Below the pieces are notes generated by a model. The model did no database searches. It worked only from the letters and a program-made list of their open reading frames with translations, and had not been told where the DNA came from. A stretch of 64,000 nucleotides of DNA. Origin: Onchocerca lupi (taxonomy: Eukaryota > Nematoda > Chromadorea > Rhabditida > Onchocercidae). Each line of letters begins with the position of its first letter. Position 1 is the first letter of the stretch. The stretch covers positions 1 to 64,000 of the forward strand of contig JAOVVO010000006.1 in assembly GCA_028564675.1 (NCBI GenBank), read 5' to 3'. Below are positions 35,980-49,350 of this stretch, in pieces. Made by a program: the position numbers and the translations under genes.

Positions 35980-37023
35980 GACGAATAAAAACTTTTTTTG
36001 AGATGAACGAATTTCAATTTATTCGGTTGTTCTGTCGATGGAAATTTAAAAAGATGCTTATGACCATCACTTAGATTCTTAAGATTTTTTTGAAATCATT
36101 TGAGTTACTGTTAATTAAAATATTGTAGAAAGAATAATTCATAGAGATGTATATTGAATATTGTAGAAAAATACAAATATTAGGAAGCACAAATGATTAA
36201 TATTTAGAAGCAGAACTGGAAATCTTCAAACTGGAAAGAGTCCAGCAAGTCAAAAATTTGTGCATGTCATGCATCTGTAAAGACAGGGATATTTACGTCA
36301 AAAATGTAAAAATTCGTTTATTGAATATTATGACTTAGACCATAATGAAATTATTAATTTTTTTCCTGTATGTCAAGGTAAATCTATATTTATAGTTTTT
36401 GAATACAAAAACGACTTCGGCTTCTTATTGTTGATTGTGTTAATAAAACTGTTTGACTATTCTTATCTTAGCTGTGCAGAAAAAAAAAATATCAAGATGA
36501 AATAAAATCCAGTGTATCATACCAAATCTAAATTAAGATTTTGATTAATACAGCTGATAAGATGGCTAGGATAAAAATAGTCAAATAGTCTAAAGGCTTT
36601 AGAAAATGAATGTTACTGTATATTATATTGTATTATATTACTATGCGTTTTACTGTAAAAATTAATTACAATCATAAAAGGATTCAGTTACATGAGATAT
36701 GTTTTTCAAAATCAAAATTTCTTCAAAAGAAATCAAAAAAGTATTTTTAGACAATTATATTTACATTGTTAAATTTTCTAGAATTATTTTTCTTTAGAAA
36801 ATAGTAATAGTATTCTAGATTGAATTTGTTAATTCAAATTTAAATGCTTTTTCATTCTATTTGTTTTTTATTTCTTTACAGTCCCAACAAATGCAAATAC
36901 TTTATCTTCTGATATATTATGAAAATACCAAGATTAGCATTCCAGTTGAATAAAGTTTCTACTTCATGGAAGGCATGCTAAAACATCACATTGTTTCGAG
37001 ATAAATAAATTAAGACTTATTTA
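35980..37023. other. Intergenic region between convergent genes
   Basis: AT-rich, no coding exon seen. It must contain the 3' ends of the scavenger receptor (+) and of the small membrane-protein gene (-). AATAAA-like sequences are frequent because of base composition and were not assigned. Confidence 0.5.
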
Positions 37024-37441
37024 TTAAGAAGAAATTTGCTTATCACGAATTTTTTCCCGAACTTTATAAATTACAATCAATATACCTTGCAAAATTACCG
37101 TTACTTCCAGAAAAAATCCAATAGATGATAGTGGCAAAAGTATTTTTTTTTTTTGAACAAAAAGGAAGCATATATTCGTCTGTATTGAAAACTTTTTTGA
37201 AATAATTAAATATTGCATTCAAAGCAGTACTCGGTAATTATCTGCATCTATATAAAGCTATTTGAATCGAAAAACTTGTCACAGTTTTCCGACCTACCCG
37301 ATCAAAGCATTACTTGTCTCCAACATTTCTATGTTTTGATATAATCTTTTGCTGCTGTTGCATTATTCCAGCTTGATTCCATTTCCCAATAATATCCGAT
37401 TGATGTTGTGATGTTTCACATTTATTTGTAATTATAAACAT
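37024..37441 (-). CDS. Small single-pass membrane protein (about 90 aa), unrecognised
   Basis: Two exons. Exon one, 37441 to about 37325, starts MFIITNKCETSQHQSDIIGK and continues WNQAGIMQQQQKIISKHRN. Exon two, 37179-37024, encodes ILLPLSSIGFFLEVTVILQ, GILIVIYKVREKIRDKQ, a hydrophobic span then a basic tail, and stops next to TAATAAATAA. The donor is a choice: GTTGGA after KHRN (37325) keeps phase 0 with exon two, while the stronger-looking GTAATG after 37314 is out of phase unless the 12-A run at 37143-37154 is one base longer. It lies about 550 bp downstream of POLR3B on the same strand, so joint transcription with spliced-leader processing is possible. Family not recognised. Confidence 0.5.
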
Positions 37442-37986
37442 CACTACTAACACTAATTAGTTCCGAATTTACGCATACAAGCTAACAATTTGGAAATTTG
37501 TATATGAAATTGCTTGTATTTTCAATGATTTCTCTTTTGAGTGATTCAAAAAATGCTTCTGGAATGTATGAAATCGGACTATTTGAAATCTTATCATTTC
37601 TCGTCAACTGATAATCGATACTTGATAATGATTCGGGCTCTTTGAGTTTGGTTGATTTTATTTAAATTTATCAAAAATTTTAATATTTCAACAAAATAAA
37701 AGATGAACAATAAAACTGTTGTCATGACCCGTAAGAGAAAATATTAATTCAATATGATGAAAGATGATTATAGAAATAACAATTCAACAATACACAGCAC
37801 CTCTATTGTAGCTGATTTTTACATAAATCAAATTGATACTTTTCTAAAAAAAAAGTAGAAACAAACTTAGGCATCGCTAAAAATCGAAAAATCTAGCAAC
37901 TAAATCTAAGCCTTATAGAATGAATATGTTTAACTTTTGAATTAAATTTAAAGACTATGCTAAACCTATTTTCTGGTCTCTACGGA
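37442..37986. other. Spacer between POLR3B and the small membrane-protein gene
   Basis: 545 bp, no gene seen. Both neighbours are on the minus strand, so it holds the POLR3B 3' UTR and the start region of the small gene. Confidence 0.5.
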
Positions 37987-40900
37987 TCAGTCAGTACACT
38001 TGGATAAACTGATTTTTGGAACAATATTCATGGATTGCAGTTCCTGAAACAGTAATTTGCAAGCGTATGGAATTTTGATGGTTGCCATAGTTCGCGAAGA
38101 ACGACACATCTGACACCAACCTTTGTAACCAATTAAACCACACTGCGAACAAACATCCACCTACAAATAGATTTCGAATGTTTGTTTAAGATCAGACTTT
38201 AAAAGGTAAATGTCAAAAATGCTTACTATCAGATGTTAAAAGTCAAATGTCAAAAATACTCAATCACCTTCTTGGAATAAATGAAATCTTTTCCACGTAA
38301 AACTATTAATTAACAATAATCATATATAACTTCCATTTTCGCAGTCAAATAAAATGGAAACGCAGGCATCATGAACGTGATTATGAAACCGATACGACCA
38401 GATGAGGACTTATAAATCAACTGAATTAGTTTTGAACAATGGGAGGTTTCACAATTTCGGACAGCGATATTGAGAAGTCCTTGAGTAATATAGCTTTAAA
38501 ATTAGCGATTAACTTTCGATAATTAAAATCTATGGATGCCATTTCTTCCAGTACGTTTATTTGAAAAATTTTAAGCTCATAGAAAATATCTTACTTTGAA
38601 TTCATCTGATGAGACCATTAACCTTTCCATAAGCAACATACTTGCGCCATAAGCAATTAAGCAATCTCTTTCCATTTCACCTAATCGTAAACCACCATCA
38701 CGTGCCCTTCCTTCGGTTGGTTGACGCGTGAGCACAGCTCTAAATAAATTTCAAAAATTTGAGATTCTGATGAAGTGGTTTTAATGTTCGGATTTCCCGT
38801 AACCCACAAAAATTTCCCAAAGTTCTACTAAATATTTTTCTCGGACTAATAAAAACAAATTTCGATTTTATTCTGAAAATAAAAATCACCGTGGTCCTCT
38901 AGCTCTTGCATGCATTTTATCCAGAACCATATGTTTCAACTTTTGATAATAAATGGGACCGAAGTAAATATAAGCACAAAGCTGTTGACCAGTTATTCCA
39001 GATGTTAACATATCTTTCCCAAGATAATTAAATCCTCGAGCCGCCAGTTCCTCACAAACAATATCAACCTTAGAATTTTTACAACGTTTATGAAAAATTC
39101 AAAATTCAACAGAAAAATCAAAAATTCAAAAATAACCGAAAAGTGCTTTTGCACAAATACCAACAGAATTACTGCACTAAAAAGTGGTATTTACAATCAC
39201 CAAGTTTCTAAAAATTTTCCAAATATGCAAAATGAATATATTTATCCAATTCTATAAAATCTGCTCTATCTCACCTGATCACCGCCAAAAGCAGTTCCAT
39301 AGTGAAATTTTCCAGAAAGAATAGCATTTTTTCCACTTAAAAGTTCCATCAATTTTCCAACAGTCATACGACTTGGATAACCATGTGGATTCATAATCAT
39401 ATCTGGACACATACCCAGATCGTTGAAAGGCATATCTTCCTGAAATTAAACTTTAATGAATTGAGAAAATGAAAAACGAATTACTGAATTCGAAAAAATG
39501 TCACGCCTTCACTTTTACTTTTGATGCCCAAAAATCTTATCTATATAGTGAGTTTAAAAATAATTTTGAGCTTCCAAAGCACATCTAAGGAAATGATCAG
39601 CTTAAATAAAACTCTAGAACTTCGCATACAAATTTGATGGAATTTGGGACCAGCAATTGGATGTGAGCTTTGAATTTCCAAAAACTTTTCTAAATCAATG
39701 AAACTCAAACCTGTTGTGCTATTAATCCACACACACCTTTTTGTCCATGTCTGCTACTAAATTTATCGCCCAATTCAGGCCTTCTGCAAATGACTTTCAT
39801 TTTCGTAGAATTCCATACTGTTTTCAAACATAAAATATGTGAAAACAAGTACCAAATAAAGTAAATTTATTATTTCTTAAAATTAGAACTATACCTTGTT
39901 TGTCGCAAGAGTACTTTGATCAGATGGGCGTCATCTTCGTTATATGTCAACAAGACACGTTCTGCATATGATGGCACAGGATTGCGATACACAACCGAAA
40001 CATCTTTGTATTCTACTTCATGACTACTAACATTTGCTCCATCACTGTTCGAGGTTGTGGCACCAGCTTCCATACTAACAACTGGCATATGCTTATTGAT
40101 CATTACCTTTAAAACATGACTGAGATTGAGTCGTAATTAAAATTTCGATTTATAATAGCTATTTGTAATAAATAATAACTTTATATCTAAAACGATTGAA
40201 ATTTAACAAAATTAAAACCTGTTTGGAACGTATACATGCACCAACATATACGATACCCTCTTGATCCAATACTTGATGTTTATAAATGGGTTTTCGAGTT
40301 GTTGCTTCGATAGTTGGTCCCATAAGACGATCGAATGTTTGATTGGGATATTTCCTAGCAGTTGCTTTGGCATGTTTGTAAACAAGACAACGACCGTAAC
40401 CTGAAATATTTCGCGATTTAAAATTAAGACCAAAATAAATTTCCCACAATTTTTAAATCAACAAATTGTAAATCTGATGTATAACGAATTAAAAGGGAAA
40501 ACTAAAGAAATAGATCTAAAATAAACTGAAACAAATAAGTAAAGAAATTTTTAGTAGAAATAAATTTAAATTACTAGCAGCTGAATATTTATATTTCTAT
40601 CAATCTGAACAGAATTAGCACTGTGAGATCTAAAAAAGTGCTATTTTTTAAAAATGATTGCTGATTTACCTCTGTCAAGAGAAGCTTTATTTAGCACAAG
40701 CGCATCTTCAATATCGTAACCACTATACGACATTACTGCAATGATGGCATTTTGTCCAGCTGGCAATTTTTCAAAATTACAAAATTCGATAGTCTGAAAA
40801 AAAAAACAGTCATTGACTAAAAAGCAATGCAATATATAACTGGAATAAAAAATAAAAAAAGAAAGCAAACCTTAGTTTTAACGAGAGGTCTTTGTGGATA

Positions 40901-43900
40901 AACCAATAAATACATGAGTGAATCGATACGCTTCTGCTGATTGTATCCAATTGTACCCATAGCCTGTTTACCCATGGCACATTGATATGTATTTCTTGGA
41001 CTTTGATTATGGTGTGGGTAAGGAATCAGGCCAGCACACACACCAAGCAATGTAAAAGGTTCAATCTGAAATCATTATTTAGAAATGTTAAATTTCCGAA
41101 ATTTAAATTAGTACTTAAAATATCCTTATTTTGTACAACAATTCTTATTTGTATAATCCTGGCTTTCCAAATGTAATATGAATTCTTTGATTTTCATTTA
41201 TTTTGCATTCTTTCTTAATTTTAAATGTCTTGTGCGTAATTCTAGCTTTTGTAGTTCACAACTAGAAAAATAGAAATAACAGAAAAAGATAGGGAAATAA
41301 ATAAATACTTAGATAATGAAGGACAGAAAAGCAATAACCTCTAAATGTGTAGTACTAGGATTGATCTGATTTTCATAGACGGCAATTGATGCGTCATTCA
41401 TTTCATTCACATCCAAATATTCAATTAAACCGTCATCGACGAAATCTTCAAAAATACGACATCCTTTTTTGAGTTCCTATAAGAAATTTCTAATTGATAA
41501 TGTTATGATTTCATAAGTTTATGAATAATGAAAAAAGTAAAGATATCAGTAAAATTTGTTATTCATATACCGAGAAGCATATATCTTAGTTTACATATTA
41601 ATGTTATTGCTGAAATAGATAAAAACTCTCTGCATGTAAGAACTCGATTCCAAGATGTCAATAAATTTCCTCGCCGTTTAATTTGATATTTTATTCCAAT
41701 GACTTTGTCTACAATTCTAGTTACCTCAATGTGCTCCTGTGTGACTTGTGGCACGCCATTTTTCACAATAATGTAAGGTCGACAAAGGCGACCACCGTCA
41801 CTAGCTATATAAACTGATCGTTGAGCAGCATTTGTAGAAACCGAAACGAATTCATTGAGCAAACCATGTCTTCGGACAGCTCTTATCGTTGAAACTATTC
41901 GCTGTGGATCGATCGTCAAGCCAACGATTACACCGTTTAGAAAGACAATATGATATACTCTGCAAAATCATAAATAATCGAGATTTTCTGTTACCTCTCT
42001 GTTTCTTCCTTCATACCCTGAAGAAAAGCTTATTACTGTGATTCATGGCCAGCAAAATGCAAAAGTTTTTTTAAAAGAAAACTTACGGACTGTGGATAGC
42101 AGAAAAATGAAGAGATTTAACATCTTCAACACCCGAATTGTAGAGCAAACGAATTACAGGCTGAAAACATGCTTGTCACAATTTTAAACTGAATCTTCAT
42201 CTGAAAAAGCCAAGAATGCTAATAAACCTTCTCATCGCTATCTGTGGTAATATGACTAATGAGAGCCAAGTTCTTGACAAGACCGCAAGATTCTCCTTCT
42301 GGTGTATCTGATGGACATAACATTCCCCACTGCGAAGGTTGTAAAGAACGCGGTCCAGAAACCTGAAACTGATTAAACAGTGTTGTGAGAGAATTAAAGA
42401 TCGATGAAAAAATATCCAGCTTTGAATATAGTCTTTGACTTCTTCAATCGATTCGAGCCAGTTAAGACAAACAGAAACATTGCAGCTAATTCCATTTATC
42501 GAATTCACCATCACCTAAACTACTGAATTTTGCTTTAATACTGCAATCTATAAACATTTACCTTCCTCGTTTTCTCGAATGTTGAATTGATTCGAGTCAT
42601 CATTCCCAGCACAGATATATATGAAAGGCGTGACAAAACCTGCAAATCTTTAATTCTCTCACAATACAAAATATTCCAAAAATTATAACATAAGAAATAT
42701 AAAAAAACCTGCGTCACTCCTTGTCTTTCCATTTTAAATCGTTTGATTGTCCAATTTCCAGTTGCTAAAGCATCGACTAGCGCGTTTGTTATTAGATCCT
42801 GAAATATGTTTTGCGATATTTCATACTATCTAGAACGAAACTAAATTAAGATTCATTTATACATAAAATATATAAATTAAAAAAAATGAAGAAACCAAAA
42901 AATATGATAATGAACCTGACGCATATGTTTAACTATATCAAGTGGAGCAGCCAGCGTTTTGCCCAAACTATTATCAGCAATTCTTTTCAACTCGGAATTG
43001 AACCTGGAAAATGCTTCTTTTAAATTATTATCAATTACTCAGTTTATTTCGAAATATTTTTACGAACTATTGGATTTAAAATATCTAATTCTTCAAACAA
43101 TCAAAGTAAAACTATAAATTTGGAAAGGAATAATAAAACCTCTTGAAAACATCCTCAAATAGCAGTGCAAGTAATGAACCCGCCAGCTCCAAGCGTTTAT
43201 TTCCATAGAAATCACGATCATCGCATTCAGTATCACCCATTTCTGCTTGCATTAACCTGAAAATGTGTAAGAGAATGATATAATTTAAACTGTTTTTCTT
43301 ATTCGCATCCTTCTGTTCTTTTTTTTTTTTTAAGTAATCCAAATCCACTACTGGATCCACGCTGAATATTCATAAGCTCATATAAAAAATTCGACAATTT
43401 TTTGAAAAGGACTCCTGAAATGCAGCTCAGCATCTTATTTATTGTTGGAATATTTCAAAGAATGTGAAAGTTTTAATATATATATAAAGAATATCAAAAA
43501 GAAGAAAAAATTATAAAAGCAATAGATTCAAAAAATCTAGTCTAGTATGAAAACTTTCATACCTTCTAATCATTAATCCTAAATAAATGGCTTTCATTTT
43601 CATGTTTCCGTCTGGACACGGCACATGCGCAATCATTAAATTTGATAAGAAATCGATAGCTTCATGTTCACGTGGTAATGTTGACATATTAGAAGCAACT
43701 GGGCCGAATTTGCGCATTTTAACCTAAATACAATCACGAAAATATGAAGGAAAATGGAGGAAAAAAATATAATTAAACTGTTAACTTATAAAAAAAAAAA
43801 AAATTTAATATTTTCAAGAAACCTTTGAAGCTATATACTGCAATGCATCTTCTTGTGTTACAATTTGATGACTTGCACATTCTTCAACTGATGGTGCCAT

Positions 43901-46179
43901 TCCAGCAACAAATTTTTCTTCCAAACCAACGGCTGAAACGATACTATGGTCCGATTCGAATCCCATCGCCTGAAGTAATAATCCTAATTTATGAAAATTA
44001 ATCAATCCAACATCTGAAGTCCCAACAGGGCAAACTTACTGACCTAGAAAAACAATAAAGTCTTGTACTAAAGGAGGAAGTATGAATTGCAAAACCATTT
44101 TAAACAAATGACGTGCAACATATCATAAATATGATTATCGGCTACAATCAGTAATGCACAAAATAAACTAAATAATCAGATTATAGAAATGTTAATCTAT
44201 GTTTTTTCCTACCGCTTATTTACAACCATTTTTATTTCATTATTGGAAAAGTAAATAAATGAGGATCTGATAATTGCATCAACGAACTGTTGAATAAGGA
44301 CTTTTCTGAGTGCATATTTTGCTGAAATATTTACCTTGAAAATAATGGCTACTGGTACATCATCAGAAAGTTGGTTATGACGAACATAATATCGTTGCTT
44401 CTTACTGGCAATATATGTTTTACTTTTACGTTCCTGTGTAGAGCTGAGTATCTGAAAGTATAGTTGATAAATTTTATATCGAATAAATTTTCTTCAGAAA
44501 AATAATACAAGACTATTACATGAAAAAAAAAAAAGAACTGGAAAAAAGAGGAAAACAGATAAGGCGAAAAAAGAATTGAGGTAATAGGAAAACAATAGTT
44601 AGTGGCTTTTAAACTCAATTTTTAAAAAACAAACAAGAAAATGAAGATATGGATTAATGTAAAATTTAGCATACTTCACACTGCAACTCTTTTTTGCTGT
44701 TTCGTCCAATCATGATACGATTCTTTGAGAGCTGTTCTTGAATGAGTACCACTTTTTCCGACCCACGTATAATGAAATAACCGCCCGGATCATATGGACA
44801 TTCTTGAACCCGTGCCAGTTCACTTTCATTCTTAAAAGATTTCCTTTCAAGCCAATTTCAAATAATTATTTGCTCCGATCCAAAAATCAAATCAAAATTT
44901 GTAACTAAATTTTTGAAACCTAAATCTTGTAAAAAATTAAAACGAAGAAAAAAATAAGAAACATGGAATCACCTTATTTTTTAAGACGCATTTACTAGAA
45001 CGTAACATGACAGGCATTTTGCCGATTACAAGACCATTCCTCAAGACACGCTGACTACCACGAGTATATTCAATATCGACCGAAATGGGTGCCGAATAAG
45101 TCATATCTCGAAGACGGCACTCATGCGGACTAATTCTATCATTAATTTGGTTAAAACCTTCTTCGCTTGATGGCATTCCAACACGGATATCCAAATACCT
45201 GCAATAAATTTTTTGTAAATCCAGTTTACTTTTCACCAGATTTTCTTCATTAATTCATTTTTTTCTTTTCATAATCTTTCAAACTAAATCCTTAACCGCT
45301 ATTTCAAAACAATTTGTTATCTAATTTTGGATAGAAGTATATTCTAATTTGCAATGCTCTGATATAGTGCAAACTCTCCATTTTTCTTTTCTAAATTTAT
45401 GATGTGAAACGATCGTAAATTTGAAAAGATATATTACTTCAAATAAAATGATGGATTCGCATCGCTCGTGATTCTGTCATTAGCACGCAAAATCTTTTTG
45501 ATTTCAGTACTTACAAAATAGTCATAGCTGGCTATATGCTGCTTGACAAGCCCGCGGACCTATAAATTCGAAAAAAAAATACTTTTAAAACAACTGAAAT
45601 TCGAAGCACATTAAATAAATTTCTTTTCTTTCTTTGATGATTCGTTAATTATAAACAGATCATGGTTTTAAATTATGAATCAGTTCTGGTATCAAAACAT
45701 TAAAAGGAATATGAAAGGAGGACAGAATGGTTCAATTTTATTTACAGCCACTTTTTGATTACTTGAATAATTTTTTGCAAATTAGCATTTTTATTTTCCT
45801 TTCAAAAGTACAATGATGTTACTTCAAGAATTATTGTATATATATGCATATATATTACTAGAAACTTTCAAATTCTGATAAAGCAAGTTATGGTAATTCA
45901 ATTGAAAAGGAATATTTAAGTACATAACCAGCACTGAATAATAAAACATGCAGTCATATTGAAAGATTCTTAAGGGTTACTAACTAATAAAGCATGTATC
46001 AAGAGTATGCTGATTGTCTGCTTTTTGTAAACAGCAAAAAAGGAATATTTAATGCATAACAGCACTGACTAATAAAGCATGTAGTCATATTGACTAGTAT
46101 AAATTACCTGCAAAAATGCTGGAACAAGAGTCCATTTATCTTTTAACGTTTGTACTTCTTCCATCATCTTTTCCGGCAT
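37987..46179 (-). CDS. POLR3B: DNA-directed RNA polymerase III subunit 2 (RPC2)
   Basis: Second-largest, catalytic-core subunit of the nuclear polymerase making tRNA, 5S and other small RNAs. Twenty-four exons sum to 1134 aa, almost exactly the usual RPC2 length. Exon starts: 46179, 45559, 45198, 44830, 44451, 43969, 43723, 43256, 43003, 42798, 42639, 42362, 42160, 41959, 41476, 41065, 40793, 40400, 40106, 39783, 39439, 39068, 38739, 38160. Landmarks are RGSEKVVLIQEQLSKNRIM, CPSDTPEGESCGLVKNLALI, SGYDIEDALVLNKASLDRG (about 740), RPELGDKFSSRHGQKGVCG (about 890, hybrid-binding loop) and the zinc site CSQCGLIGYKGWCQMC near the end. The ending PYACKLLFQELQSMNI is typical of the Pol III rather than the Pol I or II paralogue. 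The start MPEKMMEEV is the first in-frame Met. All catalytic landmarks are intact. Confidence 0.97.
45905..46095. repeat. Imperfect direct repeat in POLR3B intron 1
   Basis: GGAATATTTAA followed by CATAACCAGCACTGA, an AATAAA-like run and GCAGTCATATTGA occurs at about 45909 and again at 46042, 133 bp apart, with a partial third copy (CTAATAAAGCATGTAT) between. It abuts exon 1. Confidence 0.7.
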
Positions 46180-46656
46180 TTTCAATTACTTCAATTACGA
46201 CTGATAATTATTTCCATGAATAACTGCAAATTATTTGTCATTTTTAATAGACAATGAATTCCATTTTCGTTTCACGTCAGTCGTTTAACATTCTCGCCCC
46301 AGGTCAGTCATCTACCGTTCTCGTTTTGCTTCAGTTCATTCGGTTAATAAATAAAATTTAAGAAAATTACGGCCCAATTCTCATGAACACAAATTACATA
46401 AAAGAAATGTTTCCGAAAATTTCGTACCATGCTCTTCCGTATCCGAAGAATACACATGAAGGCGTTATGCAATTATCCTGTCCACATATGTCATTCCGCA
46501 AATATGGCATATCTCAGTAATTTAACGCGGGAGAAATCAATAGATTTATTAAAGTAACAATTTGCATGACAAATGATGACAATTTTTTTCCTAGTCATAC
46601 AAGAAAAAAAGTGTCATTCGGCATAACAATAGTGATTGAATTTGACGAATGCACCA
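46180..46656. promoter_or_regulatory. POLR3B upstream flank
   Basis: About 480 bp upstream of the POLR3B start codon. It is less AT-rich near 46270-46330, with CAGTCGTTTAACATTCTCG and a similar CAGTCATCTACCGTTCTCG 30 bp later (a partial duplication). Likely promoter/5' UTR; no specific factor site can be assigned. Confidence 0.4.
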
Positions 46657-46818
46657 TCAACAACAAAAACAATTCTTTCGTCCATTTTTTCCATTCCATT
46701 TCGAATGATGCAATTCGCCGTGATCAATTCCACATCTTCGACAACCATTTCGATTCTGATGCATTTCCTGTGCACATTCTGGATGTAACGCATGCGCACA
46801 TGTCAACATTACGACATC
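46657..46818 (-). pseudogene. RING-H2-like exon fragment
   Basis: After an acceptor (CTATTGCAG, exon from 46818) the frame reads DVVMLTCAHALHPECAQEM then HQNRNGCRRCGIDHGELHH and stops after NCFCC. The spacing C-x-H-x2-H-x2-C-x10-C-x2-C fits the second half of a RING-H2 zinc-binding domain. The first half is absent upstream, where instead the copy of the short mobile element (46.85-47.03 kb) begins. It could be the last exon of a gene with a distant first exon, or a gene fragment carried by the element. The similarity is short, and chance cannot be excluded. Confidence 0.35.
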
Positions 46819-46846
46819 CTGCAATAGATTGCATTTTTTAGAAATC

Positions 46847-47032
46847 TGTATAGATAAAATGTAAAATGTTCGTTGTTCACACAACGTTTCAAGCTATTCA
46901 TCGATTGATTTCAAATTTTGATAAGACGTTGAATCCAAATAGGTGAGTGTTTTTATATAGATAAGACGAATGTTAAAGAACCTTCAGACATTTAAGATTT
47001 TGAACAAACGAAAATTTACATTTTTATTTATA
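46847..47032 (-). mobile_element. Short terminal-repeat element, minus orientation
   Basis: Read on the minus strand it starts TCTATATAAATAAAAATGTA, then AATTTTCGTTTGTTC, and carries TCAAAATTTGAAATCAATCG and GCTTGAAACGTTGTGTG, the same blocks as the 4.7-kb element. Near its far end the + strand reads TATAGATAAAATGTAAAATG and TTCGTTGTTC, an imperfect inverted copy of the start. Confidence 0.7.
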
Positions 47033-47135
47033 TAGACTAGGGGCCAACCGGAGCCGACCACCAAAGCAGCTGGCCTGTTTATATTAACTGGATCGGCCAC
47101 GCTTCGCAAGATCGAGTTTAGCTAGTTATTTATAT
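47033..47135 (-). repeat. GC-rich CTAG-ending blocks adjoining the short element
   Basis: On the minus strand, GATCTTGCGAAGCGTGGCCG, then GGCCAGCTGCTTTGGTGG and CGGCTCCGGTTGGCCCCTAG lead straight into TCTATATAAATAAAAATG. Hairpin-like GC-rich sequence followed by CTAG and then TC fits a Helitron 3' end joined head-to-tail to the next 5' end. Confidence 0.5.
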
Positions 47136-47515
47136 TTATGAATTTTCGAAATTTTTTAAATTCCTCTCGTTGAATTATGTTTGTCAGTTGTAATGAAGTA
47201 AGAAACAAGTTATTTTTAGAATAGATAGTCCTACCTTTCCTGCCCATTATTGAAAAGATCCGTGCTAGACTTTTGCTTAAAATATAGCTATGGAATTATA
47301 AATATTGCGCGTAACATTACTGAATATTTTTCTCGCTATAAGAAATCAAAAAAAAAAAAAAAGCCAGAAATTTGACATGAATTGAGTTGGGCTCTTTAAA
47401 ATTTTATAAGTTAATAAAACGGAAACTGTAATTTCCTCAATTATTTCCTCACTGATAAGTATTGCTAAAACTGACTTTATTCAAGGAATATTTCATTTTA
47501 TTTTATATCCAAAAT

Positions 47516-48423
47516 TTAAAATTCATCAACTTCATATAATCCATTAAGCGGTCGTTCACACAAGGAACAATTACCATGTCGTGACAAATATTGATGCCAT
47601 AGCCATGAACGAGTTGAACGCTTATTTACTTTTAAGTCATCTTTTTGTACTTTCTGGAATAATTTTCCGAAATTTCAAAACAAGGATTAATTATATGTAA
47701 TTTTTTCCGACAGTCTTCATTATCGCTTTTAAAATTGAATTTAATTGAATTTAAAAGTAATTTAGCTATAAGGTTTTCAACATGATAACTTCAAATGGAA
47801 CGTAAAAACAATCAGAAACAGATTATTTTTATTATGAGATTCCAACAACCTTCTCAAAATTCATTGGTTCAAATGGATCCATCATGGAAATGATTTGCTT
47901 ATTCGGATTACTTGTTTCTAAAAATATTCTTGATTAGAAATTTTCAGAAATGATCTCTGTATAAATTTTTTTTTCGGAATTTTTAGAAATGATCTCATGT
48001 GTTTTATGAAATTTTTTAGGAATGAAATTTAAAATCAATTATGACTAAAAGATCTTAAATCGAAATCAAGAACTTTTGGAAAATTTAATTCATCCGCCGA
48101 AAAAGATATTTTCGCTCACTTTTCGGTATAATATTATATGAACCCAATTCTCTTGACGGGAAAAAAACTGAACTTTCATTATCTAATCAATATCTTAATG
48201 AGTTAAACTCAAAAAAATTTTGCTGACAAATAGTACCAGAAGAAGTTTTTACTCCTAATTTCTCTTGAATTATCGAATTCTTTATTCCTAATAATTGGAG
48301 GCGCTCTTCAAGCGTTGTATTGGTTTCCAGATTCTCTGCATCCAGATAATGATTATCATATTGTTTCATTTCTAGCGAACCGTAAAGTTCCATTGCTGGT
48401 GGACAATTCGGCACAAAAAACAT
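47516..48423 (-). CDS. 130-aa conserved-looking protein with CxxC motif, unrecognised
   Basis: Three exons, 48423-48237, 47917-47850 and 47653-47516, sum to 131 codons including the stop. The N-terminus is MFFVPNCPPAMELYGSLEM and the middle is charged and helical (LEERLQLLGIKNSIIQEKLG). The last exon reads WLWHQYLSRHGNCSLCERPL with a CxxC pair that could be half of a zinc site or a redox pair. No signal peptide or membrane helix. The frame is open upstream of the chosen Met to 48495, so a longer N-terminus is possible. I do not recognise the family; a nuclear or ribonucleoprotein-associated role would be guesswork. Confidence 0.65.
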
Positions 48424-49350
48424 CTTATGGCGTATGGGACGATTCCTATAATTCGATTTTTGATGACGAATATTAATGATTATTTCAATTCTCAAATTTC
48501 AATAAAACTACAACCTACAACCTGGGAATTTTTTATCGCTTTTTTCAGTGATTTTTTTTTTTAATTTTTCTGTTTAATTGCTTGGCCTATTTTCGTTTGA
48601 TTTATACATTTTGAAATTACACCAAAATAAACCGAGTTCATCTATTCAACAATTTTGCAAAATCAATAAAATGATTAATTAGTGTAAAATTGCACACTGA
48701 TTAATGTGTGCAACTCTACGCTTTCAGAGAAATTTTTTTTCTCAGAAAAAATTGAATTTCAGAGAAAAATTTTCACTAGTTTTTGCCGATGGCATTATTC
48801 AAACAGGTTTAAAATTATTAAAATTCAACATAGTTAAAAATTATCAATACAAAACCATCTATACGAGCAACTTACTACATTCTAAACGACCGCTTTCAAA
48901 ATTTCGAGATAATGATTGTGACCAAAATATTAACTGCTGAATATTTTTATATTCTATCGTTCGTTGGAATAATCGTTGGAATAATCAAAAATATTTTATA
49001 GAATATAGATATGATGAAATAATCAAAGAATCTTTATGTTATAGAAATATTTCGAAAAATTACTTTATTCAACAAAAAAAAAGAACGGTATGCTAAGTTT
49101 TAAACTCAAATACTTCAACAATCGTAAATAATTCAATTCTTTGCAGAATAAACAAGTTCGATTCTCGTTTGATTTAAATTACATAAATCAAGTCCTTGCT
49201 TTGCTGAAATAAATAAATGATTAATAATTTTTTTTTTTCTTTTTTCATTATAATTCAAACCAAGTTGATATTTTTTGTCGCTTTATAAATAAGCTTTTGA
49301 ACTTCCGATTGTTTATACCGAGATATTCCTATAATTTAAAGATCCTTTGA
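48424..49350. other. Intergenic DNA, no gene seen
   Basis: Upstream flank of the minus-strand 130-aa gene. AT-rich, with an open stretch at 48704-48940 that shows no splice sites or coding bias and is not called. Confidence 0.45.

Noticed and set aside
46566..46841. 91-codon plus-strand open frame
   Set aside because: It is antisense to the RING-like stretch and has no start or splice context; taken as a shadow frame.
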